In this document: one piece after another, positions 40,224-47,811 of the stretch
Layout of the letters: each line of letters begins with the position of its first letter
Position numbering within the stretch: the stretch's first letter is position 1
Source of the DNA: Ga0077560 sp046330395
Lineage (GTDB): Bacteria; Actinomycetota; Thermoleophilia; Miltoncostaeales; Miltoncostaeaceae
Reading direction: 5' to 3'
Assembly (NCBI GenBank): GCA_046330395.1
Contig: JAXLSS010000007.1
Span: 61,941 to 125,940, forward strand
Length of the DNA stretch: 64,000 nt
Program-made: the position numbers and the translations under genes
Notes under the pieces: model-generated
What the model saw: only the letters and a program-made list of their open reading frames with translations
What the model was told of the DNA's origin: nothing
Database searches by the model: none

Positions 40224-42314
40224 GTGCTCACACGAATCCTCATCGCCACGGCGTGCGGTGTGGCCGCGGCCGCCGCGCCCGCGCTGGCCGCACCGGCCGA
40301 CGGGCTGCTGGTGCGGTTCGCCGCGGGCACCACGCCCACGCAGCGCGCGCGGATCCTCACGGCCGCGGGCGTGGGCCCCGGAGTCGGGACCGGCCTGCCC
40401 GACACCGTGTCGGTGCGGGTGGACGACGGCGTCACCCGGCGCCGGGCGCTGACCGCGCTGCGGGACGCCGGGGCGGTGCGCTGGGCCGAGCCGCCCGTGG
40501 TGTACCGCGCCCTGCAGACGCCCTCGGACGTCCTGTTCGGGCAGCAGTGGGCGCTGCGCAACACCGGGCAGACCGTGGAGGGCGTCACCGGCGTCGCCGG
40601 GGCCGACATCGGCGCCAGCACCGCCTGGGAGCGCAGCACCGGCGACCCCGCCGTGGCGGTGGGCGTGGTGGACAGCGGCGTCGCGGTGGACCACCCGGAC
40701 CTGGCCCCCAACAGCTCACGGGCCGTCGCCCCGCTGGACGCGGTGGACGGCGACACCACGCCTGAGGACCTGGAGGGCCACGGCACGCTGGTGGCGGGCG
40801 TCATCGCGGCCCGCGGCAACGACGGGGTGGGCGTCACCGGCGTGGCGTGGAACGCCGCCCTGGTGCCCATCCGCGTGCTGGGCGGCGGAGGCACGGGCAC
40901 CTCCGCCAACATCGCCCAGGGCTTCCGCTACGCCGCGCAGCACGGGGTGCGGGTGGTGAACGCCAGCCTGGGCGGTCCCAACCTGTCGCAGGCGGTCTCC
41001 GACGCGGTGGTGCAGAACCCGGGCACCCTGTTCGTGGTGGCCGCCGGCAACGACGGCGCCAACGTGGACGACCCGGCCAGCGCGGTGTACCCGTGCGCGC
41101 TGCCGGCGCCCAACCTCATCTGCGTGGGGGCCTCAACCGCCGCCGACGGCCTGTTCGAGTGGTCCAACTACGGGGCGGCCTCCGTGGATCTGGTGGCGCC
41201 GGGGGAGAACATCATCGGGCCCTCCCCGGCGTACCTGCCGCCGGTGTTCGCCGACAGCGCCACATCGCCCATCGACGCCTGGGCGCCCTCGCCGGGGGCC
41301 GCCTGGGGTGACGATGCGGTGCCCGGCACGGGGCCGGTGCTGTCCGACTCGCCGGGCGCGCCCTACGCATCCAACCGCTCCGACCTGGTCACCATGCGCA
41401 CCCCGATGTCGCTGGCAGGGCAGACCGGGTGCCAGCTGCGCATGCGCATGCGCATCTCCACCGCGGCGGGCGACGGCCTCATCGTGGAGGCCGCCCAGGG
41501 GAGCTCCTGGCAGGCCATCGACTCCTTCAGCGGCGACACGCGCGGCGAGTTCCGGGACGTGCACGCCTCGCTGGCCGCGTTCGACGGCCTCACCGGCGTG
41601 CGGCTGCGCCTGCGGTTCGTCTCCGGGCCCGCGGCGAGCGGTGACGGCGTCGACATCTCCCGTCTGGAGGTGGCGTGCCTGGGCGGACCGTTCGACGCCA
41701 CCGACTACGCGGTGGAGTCGGGCACCTCGTTCGCCGCGCCCATGGTGAGCGGCGCGGCGGCCCTCATCCTGTCGCGCTACCCCACGCTGACCCCGCTGCA
41801 GGTCAAGCAGGCCATCCTGGAGGGCGTCACGCACATCCCGGCGCTGGCCGGCAGGGTGGTCTCCGGCGGCCGGCTCTCACTGCCCGGGGCGCTGGACGCG
41901 GCGGCCCGCATCGCCGGCGACCCCGTGACCCCCCTCCAGGCGCCCGCCACCTCGCCCGGCACGCAGACCGGCGCCGGCACCGGCGCCACCCCGGACCCGG
42001 CGACCCAGCGCACCCTGCAGCTGGGGCCGCCCCTGCCGGTGCCCCACGCGCTGCACGCTCCGGTGACCCGGCGCGGGGTGTGGACGGTGGGCGTGGCCGT
42101 CCCGGGTGGCGTCACCGCGCGGGTGCGGCTGCAACGCCCATCGACCAACGGCCGGCCCGGGTGGCGCACCGTGCGCAGCGTGGCCACCCGCGGCGGCGAG
42201 TTCCGGGTGACGCTGGGCCGCCTGGTCGCCGGTCGCTACCGGGTGGAGGTCCTGTTCTCCGACCGCCACGCGCCCATGCGGCGCACCTTCCGCGTCACGG
42301 GGGGCGCATCGTGA
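40224..42314 (+). CDS. Secreted S8 subtilisin-like serine protease
   Basis: The 696-residue protein has a signal peptide (LTRILIATACGVAAAAAPALAA), an inhibitor-like propeptide (LLVRFAAGTTPTQRARIL), and a subtilase domain with Asp150 in VVDSGV, His186 in GHGTLVAGV, Asn276 in AAGND and Ser502 in GTSFAAPMVSGAAAL. A segment of about 150 residues (roughly 340-490) is inserted between the Asn and Ser motifs. A C-terminal beta domain of about 100 residues follows a Thr/Gly/Pro linker. Start GTG 40224 gives the best signal peptide; GTG 40155 is in frame. Its stop overlaps the rpe start by 4 bases. Confidence 0.9.
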   Translation: MLTRILIATACGVAAAAAPALAAPADGLLVRFAAGTTPTQRARILTAAGVGPGVGTGLPDTVSVRVDDGVTRRRALTALRDAGAVRWAEPPVVYRALQTPSDVLFGQQWALRNTGQTVEGVTGVAGADIGASTAWERSTGDPAVAVGVVDSGVAVDHPDLAPNSSRAVAPLDAVDGDTTPEDLEGHGTLVAGVIAARGNDGVGVTGVAWNAALVPIRVLGGGGTGTSANIAQGFRYAAQHGVRVVNASLGGPNLSQAVSDAVVQNPGTLFVVAAGNDGANVDDPASAVYPCALPAPNLICVGASTAADGLFEWSNYGAASVDLVAPGENIIGPSPAYLPPVFADSATSPIDAWAPSPGAAWGDDAVPGTGPVLSDSPGAPYASNRSDLVTMRTPMSLAGQTGCQLRMRMRISTAAGDGLIVEAAQGSSWQAIDSFSGDTRGEFRDVHASLAAFDGLTGVRLRLRFVSGPAASGDGVDISRLEVACLGGPFDATDYAVESGTSFAAPMVSGAAALILSRYPTLTPLQVKQAILEGVTHIPALAGRVVSGGRLSLPGALDAAARIAGDPVTPLQAPATSPGTQTGAGTGATPDPATQRTLQLGPPLPVPHALHAPVTRRGVWTVGVAVPGGVTARVRLQRPSTNGRPGWRTVRSVATRGGEFRVTLGRLVAGRYRVEVLFSDRHAPMRRTFRVTGGAS

Positions 42315-42973
42315 CGGTTCCCACGCCGGCCATCCTGCCCTCGGTGATGTCCGCCGACATGCTGGCCCTGGGCGCACAGCTGGGGGCCCTCACCGATGCG
42401 GGGGCCCGGGTGTTCCACGTGGACGTCATGGACGGGCACTTCGTCCCCAACCTCACGGTGGGGCCCGACTTCACCGCCGCCGTGGCGCGCGCCGTGCGCC
42501 CGGCGGGCGCGCTGGTGGACGTGCACCTCATGGTGCGCCACCCCGGCCCCCTCCTGGAGCTGTTCGCGCCGCACGCGGACGCCATCAGCGTGCACGCCGA
42601 GTCCGACGAGCACGTGCACCGGCTGCTGGCCGAGATCCGCCGCCTGGGGTGCATGGCGGGCCTGGCGGTCAACCCCGGCACCCCCGTGGCGTTCGCCGCC
42701 GAGCTGGCCGACAGCGTGGACTACGTCAACTGCATGTCGGTGAACCCGGGGTTCGCCGGCCAGTCGTTCATCCCCACCACGCCGGCCAAGCTGGCCCGTC
42801 TGCGCGACGCGCTGCCGGACCGGGTGCTGCTGGAGGTGGACGGCGGCATCGGCCCCGCCACGGTGGGCGACGCCCACGCCGCGGGCGCGCGGTGGCTGGT
42901 GTCCGCCTCGGCCATCTTCGGGCGCCCCGATCCGGTGGACGCCTACCGACAGCTCGCCGCGGCGGTGGCGTGA
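42311..42973 (+). CDS. rpe: Ribulose-phosphate 3-epimerase
   Basis: Rpe interconverts ribulose-5-phosphate and xylulose-5-phosphate. The 220-residue TIM barrel has ILPSVMSADM, FHVDVMDGHFVPNLTVGPD with the metal His and Asp, VDVHLMVRHP, MSVNPGFAGQSFIP, and EVDGGIGPATV. It overlaps both neighbours by 4 bases and leads into the riboflavin genes, which use ribulose-5-phosphate, so the linkage makes metabolic sense. Confidence 0.96.
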   Translation: MTVPTPAILPSVMSADMLALGAQLGALTDAGARVFHVDVMDGHFVPNLTVGPDFTAAVARAVRPAGALVDVHLMVRHPGPLLELFAPHADAISVHAESDEHVHRLLAEIRRLGCMAGLAVNPGTPVAFAAELADSVDYVNCMSVNPGFAGQSFIPTTPAKLARLRDALPDRVLLEVDGGIGPATVGDAHAAGARWLVSASAIFGRPDPVDAYRQLAAAVA

Positions 42974-44139
42974 CGACGGGACCCACCGAGGCCGAGCTGC
43001 ACGCGCTTGGACGCGCGCGTGAGCTGGCCATGCGGGCGCGGGGGCGGGTGAGCCCCAACCCGCTGGTGGGTGCGGTGGTGCTGCGCGACGGCGCCGTGGT
43101 GGGTGAGGGCTGGCACGAGGGCCCCGGGGAGGCCCACGCCGAGGTGATGGCGCTGCGCACCGCGGGCGACGCCGCCCGTGGCGCCACGGTGGTGTGCACG
43201 CTGGAACCCTGCTCGCATCACGGCCGCACCCCGCCGTGCACCGGGGCCCTGCTGGGCGCGGGGGTCGCCCGCGTGGTGGTGGGGTGCCTGGACCCGCTGG
43301 AGCGCACCCGGGGACGCGGGGTGCGGGTGCTGTCCGACGCGGGCGTGGATGTGGTGTGCGCCACCGGTGATGACGAGGCCGCGTGCCGGCGGCTCAACGC
43401 ACCCTTCATCACCCACGCGGTGCTGGGGCGGCCCCACGTGGTGCTGAAGATGGCGGGCAGCCTGGACGGCAAGATCGCCACCGCGGGCGGGGAGAGCCGG
43501 TGGATCACCGGCGCCCCGGCGCGTGAGCTGGTGCACCGCTGGCGTGCCGACAGCGACGCCGTTGCCGTGGGCATCGGCACGGCGCTGGCCGACGACCCCT
43601 CGCTCACCGCGCGCGACGTGGACGGGCCGGTGCGCCAGCCGGCCCGGGTGGTGTTCGACACCGCCGCGCGCCTGCCTCAGGACGGCGCGCTGGCGCGCAC
43701 CGCGCGGGACATCCCGGTGATGGTGGTCGCCGGCCTCACCGCTCCCGCCGGGCGCGTGGAGGCGCTGCGGGCCCTGGGTGTGCGCGTGCTGCCCGTGCCC
43801 GGTGCGCCGGTGGACGTCCTGGCGGGCCTGCGCGCCCTGGCGGCCGAGGGCGTGCAGTCGCTGTTCGTGGAGGGCGGTGCGCAACTGGCCGGGGCCCTGC
43901 TGCGGGCCGGGGCGGTGGATGAGGTGCGATGGTTCGCGGCGCCGATCATCATCGGGGGCGACGACGCCCCCGGCGCGGTGGGGGGTCCGGGGACGTTGCG
44001 CCTGGCCGACGCACCACGCCTGCAACGGGTGGACGTGCACCGCATCGGCGACGATGTGCTGGTGTGCGGCGAGCTGCTGGCGCCGCCGGCGGTGCGGGAG
44101 GAGACGGAGGGGGACACGGGTGTTCACGGGGCTGGTTGA
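42970..44139 (+). CDS. ribD: Bifunctional riboflavin deaminase/reductase RibD
   Basis: RibD deaminates the pyrimidine intermediate and then reduces its ribose. The 389-residue protein has the N-terminal deaminase with VSPNPLVGAVV, the zinc site HAEVMAL and PCSHHGRTPPC. The C-terminal reductase domain carries KMAGSLDGKIATAGGESRWITG, VGIGTALADDP and LFVEGGAQLAG. First gene of ribD-ribE-ribBA-ribH. No FMN riboswitch is visible upstream; the gene is inside the rpe transcript. Confidence 0.96.
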   Translation: MTTGPTEAELHALGRARELAMRARGRVSPNPLVGAVVLRDGAVVGEGWHEGPGEAHAEVMALRTAGDAARGATVVCTLEPCSHHGRTPPCTGALLGAGVARVVVGCLDPLERTRGRGVRVLSDAGVDVVCATGDDEAACRRLNAPFITHAVLGRPHVVLKMAGSLDGKIATAGGESRWITGAPARELVHRWRADSDAVAVGIGTALADDPSLTARDVDGPVRQPARVVFDTAARLPQDGALARTARDIPVMVVAGLTAPAGRVEALRALGVRVLPVPGAPVDVLAGLRALAAEGVQSLFVEGGAQLAGALLRAGAVDEVRWFAAPIIIGGDDAPGAVGGPGTLRLADAPRLQRVDVHRIGDDVLVCGELLAPPAVREETEGDTGVHGAG

Positions 44140-44731
44140 GGAGATGGGACGCGTGGTGGCCGTCGACCGGGAGGCCGAGGGCGCGCGCGTGGCCTTCCGC
44201 GCCCCCCTGGTGGCCGACGGGCTCGCGGTGGGCGACTCGGTGGCCGTGGACGGCGCGTGCCTCACCGCGGTGCGCGTGGACCCCGACGGCTTCGCCGTGC
44301 AGGCCGTGGCGGAGACCCTGCGCAGGACGTGCCTGGGCGACCGCCGGGTGGGCGACGCGGTCAACCTGGAGCGGGCGCTCCTGGCGTCGGCACGCCTGGG
44401 CGGGCACATCGTGCAGGGCCACGTGGACGGCACGGGCACCGTGGCGTCCGCCACCCCCGAGGGCGACAGCGCCGTGGTGCGCGTGGACGCGCCGCCCGGG
44501 ATCATGCGGTACGTGGTGGAGAAGGGCTCGGTGTGCGTGGACGGGGTCAGCCTCACCGTGGCGGGACGCGACGACGCCGGGTTCACCATCGCGCTGATCC
44601 CCCACACCATGGGCGCCACCACGCTGGGACCCGCCGCCGTGGGCCGCCGCGTGAACCTGGAGGTGGACCTTGTGGCAAAGTACGTGGAGGCCCTGGTCGG
44701 CCCCTACATCGGCTCGCGGGAGGAACGTTGA
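44120..44731 (+). CDS. ribE: Riboflavin synthase, alpha chain
   Basis: Riboflavin synthase dismutates two 6,7-dimethyl-8-ribityllumazines. The 203-residue protein shows the internal duplication of the lumazine-binding barrel: MFTGLVEEMG-type start, VDGACLTAV in the first half, and LGGHIVQGHVDGTG followed by VCVDGVSLTV in the second. The GTG start lies 20 bases inside ribD, preceded by GGAGGGGGA. It overlaps ribBA by 4 bases. Confidence 0.96.
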   Translation: MFTGLVEEMGRVVAVDREAEGARVAFRAPLVADGLAVGDSVAVDGACLTAVRVDPDGFAVQAVAETLRRTCLGDRRVGDAVNLERALLASARLGGHIVQGHVDGTGTVASATPEGDSAVVRVDAPPGIMRYVVEKGSVCVDGVSLTVAGRDDAGFTIALIPHTMGATTLGPAAVGRRVNLEVDLVAKYVEALVGPYIGSREER

Positions 44732-45990
44732 GCACCGCACCCACCCGTCCCTTCGCGACGATCGAACAGGCCATCGAGGACATCCGGGCCGGCCGGATGG
44801 TGCTGGTGGTGGACTCCGAGGACCGTGAGAACGAGGGCGACCTGGTGATGGCCGCCCAGTTCGTCACCCCGGACGCCATCAACTTCATGGCCAAGCAGGG
44901 GCGCGGCCTGATCTGCCTCTCGCTCACCCAGGAGCGCTGCGAGCAGCTGGGCCTCACCTCCATGGTGCGCCGCAACGAGTCGGCCCACCACACCGCGTTC
45001 ACCGAGTCCATCGAGGCGCGGGACGGCGTCACCACGGGCATCTCCGCACCCGACCGGGCCCGCACCATCATGGTGGCCGTCAGCCCCAGCTCCACGGCGA
45101 TGGACCTGGTCAAGCCGGGGCACATCTTCCCGCTGCGCGCCAAGTCCGGCGGGGTGCTGGAGCGGGCCGGCCACACCGAGGCCGCCGTGGACCTGGCGCG
45201 GCTCGGGGGGCTGATCCCGGCCGGCGTCATCTGCGAGGTCATGCGCGAGGACGGCGAGATGGCCCGGGTTGACGACTTGGCGGTGTTCGCCCAGGAGCAC
45301 GGCCTGCACATGGTCACCATCGAGGACCTCATCGAGTACCGCCGGCACACCGAGAAGCTGGTGGAGCGCGGCGGCCAGGCGCGGCTGCCCACCACCACCG
45401 GCGACTGGATGGCCGTGGGCTACCGCAGCCTCGTGGACGGCAAGCACCACCTGGCCCTGGTGAAGGGCGAGGTGGCCGGCCGGGAGAACGTGTTGGTGCG
45501 CGTGCACTCCGAGTGCCTCACCGGCGACGTGTTCGGGTCGCTGCGCTGCGACTGCGGCGAGCAGCTGGAGGCCGCGATGCGCCGCATCGACGAGGAGGGC
45601 AGCGGCGTGCTGCTGTACATCGCCCAGGAGGGGCGGGGCATCGGCCTGCTCAACAAGCTGCGGGCGTACGAGCTGCAGGACTCCGGCCTGGACACCGTGG
45701 AGGCCAACCTGCGGCTGGGCTTCCCCCCGGACCTGCGCGACTACGGCATCGGCGCCCAGATCCTGGTGGACCTCGGCCTCACCACCATCCGCCAGCTCAC
45801 CAACAACCCCAAGAAGATCGTGGGGCTGGAGGGGTACGGGCTGCACGTGGTGGAGCGCGTGCCCATCGAGGTGGACCCGGGCCCGGACAACCTCAACTAC
45901 CTCAAGGTCAAACGCGACAAGATGGGCCACATGCTGCACCACCAGGGCCTGGACCTGGCCGGCGAGGGGAACGGCGATGGCGAGGACTGA
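44728..45990 (+). CDS. ribBA: Bifunctional DHBP synthase / GTP cyclohydrolase II
   Basis: RibBA supplies both riboflavin precursors. The 420-residue protein has an N-terminal DHBP synthase (VVDSEDRENEGDLVMAAQ, RAKSGGVLERAGHTEAAVDL, about 1-205). The C-terminal GTP cyclohydrolase II has a zinc site in ECLTGDVFGSLRCDCGEQ, IAQEGRGIGLLNKLRAYELQD and LTNNPKKIVGLEGYGL. TTG at 44728 is the likely start: GGAGG lies 4 bases upstream and the TTGA overlaps the ribE stop. Confidence 0.96.
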   Translation: MSTAPTRPFATIEQAIEDIRAGRMVLVVDSEDRENEGDLVMAAQFVTPDAINFMAKQGRGLICLSLTQERCEQLGLTSMVRRNESAHHTAFTESIEARDGVTTGISAPDRARTIMVAVSPSSTAMDLVKPGHIFPLRAKSGGVLERAGHTEAAVDLARLGGLIPAGVICEVMREDGEMARVDDLAVFAQEHGLHMVTIEDLIEYRRHTEKLVERGGQARLPTTTGDWMAVGYRSLVDGKHHLALVKGEVAGRENVLVRVHSECLTGDVFGSLRCDCGEQLEAAMRRIDEEGSGVLLYIAQEGRGIGLLNKLRAYELQDSGLDTVEANLRLGFPPDLRDYGIGAQILVDLGLTTIRQLTNNPKKIVGLEGYGLHVVERVPIEVDPGPDNLNYLKVKRDKMGHMLHHQGLDLAGEGNGDGED

Positions 45991-46465
45991 GGACCGCCCC
46001 CCGGCGATCCCGCTGCGCGACACCGGCGTGCGTGTGGCCATCGTGTGCTCGGGGTTCCACCGGGGCCTGGCCGAGCGCCTGCTGGACGGCGCGCGCGAGC
46101 GCCTGGCCGAATCCGGGCTGCCCGCCGCCAACGTGGAGGTGCACTGGGTGCCCGGGGCGTACGAGTCGCCCTACGCGGCGAAGGTGCTGGCCGACTCCGG
46201 CCGCGTGGACGGCATCGTGGCCGTGGGCGCGGTGGTGCGCGGCGCCACGCCGCACTTCGACCATGTGTGCTTCGGCGCCAGCCAGGGGCTGATGCGCGTG
46301 GCCGTCGACACCGGCGTGCCTTGCACGTTCGGCATCCTCACCTGCGACACCGTGGAGCAGGCCTGGGCCCGCGCGGGCGGCGAGGTGGGCAACGCGGGCT
46401 CGGACGCGGCCGACGCCGTGGTGAGCCTCATCAACCTGCGGCGCCAGGTCGCGGCCGGGGCCTGA
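45977..46465 (+). CDS. ribH: 6,7-dimethyl-8-ribityllumazine synthase
   Basis: RibH condenses the RibBA and RibD products into the lumazine. The 162-residue protein has VAIVCSGFHRGLAERLLDGA, VPGAYESPYAAKVLA, VAVGAVVRGATPHFDHVC, FGILTCDTVEQAWARAGG and NAGSDAADAVVSL. It overlaps ribBA by 14 bases and ends the riboflavin operon; the convergent sulfotransferase gene starts its stop 6 bases later. Confidence 0.96.
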   Translation: MARTEDRPPAIPLRDTGVRVAIVCSGFHRGLAERLLDGARERLAESGLPAANVEVHWVPGAYESPYAAKVLADSGRVDGIVAVGAVVRGATPHFDHVCFGASQGLMRVAVDTGVPCTFGILTCDTVEQAWARAGGEVGNAGSDAADAVVSLINLRRQVAAGA

Positions 46466-46470
46466 GCGCC

Positions 46471-47460
46471 CTACTCGGGCCAGCGCTCCCGGAACTCGGC
46501 CAGCGCCACGTCGATGCGGTCGCCGTACTCGGCGTCCAGCGGGTCGTTGCGGCCCTCGGTGAACGGGGCCATCTCCGTGACGCGCAGGTCCGGTGCGTGG
46601 CCGTGCCGGCCCATCAGCTCCCGCACGTCGGCCAGCACCCCCATGGGGTCCTCGCACAGGCGCTCGTAGCGCACGGGCAACACGTGCCCGGGGCCCAGGC
46701 GCGCGCACGAGGCGGCGATGGTGCGCTCCACCAGCACCACCTGGGCCGCGGTCTGACGCCACGGCGGTTCGTGGTCCAGATCCACGTCGGGGCGCAGCGA
46801 GGCCCACCGCTCGAACCCGCCGAACATCGACCGGCGCATCTTCAGCAGCGACACCGCGGTCTCGCGCTGGGGCCGCCGGATCCAGACGATGCAGGTGCGG
46901 GGCATGTGCCGCACCATCGCGTCCAGGTGCCAGGCCAGCAGCATGGGCTTGAAGGTCATGGGCGCGCCGGCGCGCTCGGCCATGTCCACAAGGGTGCGCC
47001 GCAGCCGCGCCCAGTCGATCCCCTCCTCGTGCGCGGCCCCGCGCTGCCGCATGTCGGGGTACCGCAGGTGGTGGTTCCAGAAATACCCGAACTCGTGCGG
47101 CTCGGTGATGCCCTCGGTGCGGCCGAAGGCCGACTGGAACCCGCTGCTGAGCCGGTCCACGCCCAGCTTGCGGGCCAGCGACACGCCGTACCCGGGCGCC
47201 AGCCAGAACGCGGCCATGAGGTTGTTGATGTAGCCCACGTCCAGGCCCGTGGCGATGACCTGGTACATCAGGGTGGTGCCCGATCGGGGTGAGCCCACCA
47301 CGTGCAGCGTGGGCAGGCGCTCGGGGCGCTCGACGGCATCGGCCTCGGCGTGCGGCGCCAGCACGAGGTTGAGCCGCTCCAGGAAATCCTCCTGCGCGGC
47401 GTCCTTGGCGAACTCCGGTGCCAGTGACGGATCGTCGCGCCGCTGGTAGCCGGAGCCCAT
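46471..47460 (-). CDS. Sulfotransferase family protein
   Basis: The 329-residue protein has the PAPS-binding 5'-phosphosulfate loop VVGSPRSGTTLMYQ at about residues 54-67 and a second PAPS element IRRPQRETAVSLLKMRRS with the conserved Arg and Ser. It ends with a helical region closing in REREWPE-like sequence. Such enzymes transfer sulfate from PAPS to a hydroxyl or amine; the acceptor cannot be read here. There is no signal peptide. The upstream in-frame sequence is open for a long way but is antisense to recG, so the ATG at 47460 is chosen. It may be cotranscribed after rpmB. Confidence 0.8.
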   Translation of the reverse strand: MGSGYQRRDDPSLAPEFAKDAAQEDFLERLNLVLAPHAEADAVERPERLPTLHVVGSPRSGTTLMYQVIATGLDVGYINNLMAAFWLAPGYGVSLARKLGVDRLSSGFQSAFGRTEGITEPHEFGYFWNHHLRYPDMRQRGAAHEEGIDWARLRRTLVDMAERAGAPMTFKPMLLAWHLDAMVRHMPRTCIVWIRRPQRETAVSLLKMRRSMFGGFERWASLRPDVDLDHEPPWRQTAAQVVLVERTIAASCARLGPGHVLPVRYERLCEDPMGVLADVRELMGRHGHAPDLRVTEMAPFTEGRNDPLDAEYGDRIDVALAEFRERWPE

Positions 47461-47477
47461 GGATGCCAGGGGGGCGA

Positions 47478-47493
47478 GGGCGCCGGAGCGCCC
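47478..47493 (-). terminator. Hairpin after rpmB
   Basis: GGGCGC (47478-47483) and GCGCCC (47488-47493) pair perfectly around CGGA, 11 bases beyond the rpmB stop. It could end the rpmB message before the sulfotransferase gene. Confidence 0.5.
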
Positions 47494-47504
47494 GCCCGGA
47501 ACGC

Positions 47505-47696
47505 CTAGACGGCCTTGGTGACCTTGCCGGCCTTCAGGCAGCGCGTGCAGACGTACGCACGCACCGGCGTGCTGCCCTGCAGGATCCGCACCTTCTGAAG
47601 GTTGGGGTCGAACCGGCGGGGCGTGGCCCGCATCGAGTGGCTGCGGTTGTTCCCGAAGGTCGGGCCCTTCCCGCACACCGAACACACCTTGGACAT
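47505..47696 (-). CDS. rpmB: 50S ribosomal protein L28
   Basis: L28 is a small 50S protein. The 63-residue product has the zinc-type pairs CSVCGKGPTFGNNRSHS and YVCTRCLKAGKV (C+ paralogue), so zinc-dependent. GGAGG precedes the ATG at 47696. It diverges from recG, an arrangement common in bacteria; the 115-base gap carries candidate -10 boxes for both. Confidence 0.96.
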   Translation of the reverse strand: MSKVCSVCGKGPTFGNNRSHSMRATPRRFDPNLQKVRILQGSTPVRAYVCTRCLKAGKVTKAV

Positions 47697-47778
47697 CAGC
47701 CTCCGTCCGTCCTTGCCTCGCCGTACCATTGCATACATCCGCCCGTCCGGCGCACAGCGGGACGCGACGACGCGCGAT

Positions 47779-47784
47779 TATGCT
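47779..47784 (+). promoter_or_regulatory. -10 box of recG
   Basis: TATGCT lies 27 bases before the GTG start. The short leader has no clear ribosome site. Confidence 0.4.
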
Positions 47785-47811
47785 GGCTCCGGGGTCGTCC
47801 TCGCAACCGTC

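Noticed and set aside
42900..42975. FMN riboswitch before ribD
   Set aside because: ribD overlaps rpe by 4 bases, so there is no leader, and no conserved FMN element is visible upstream.
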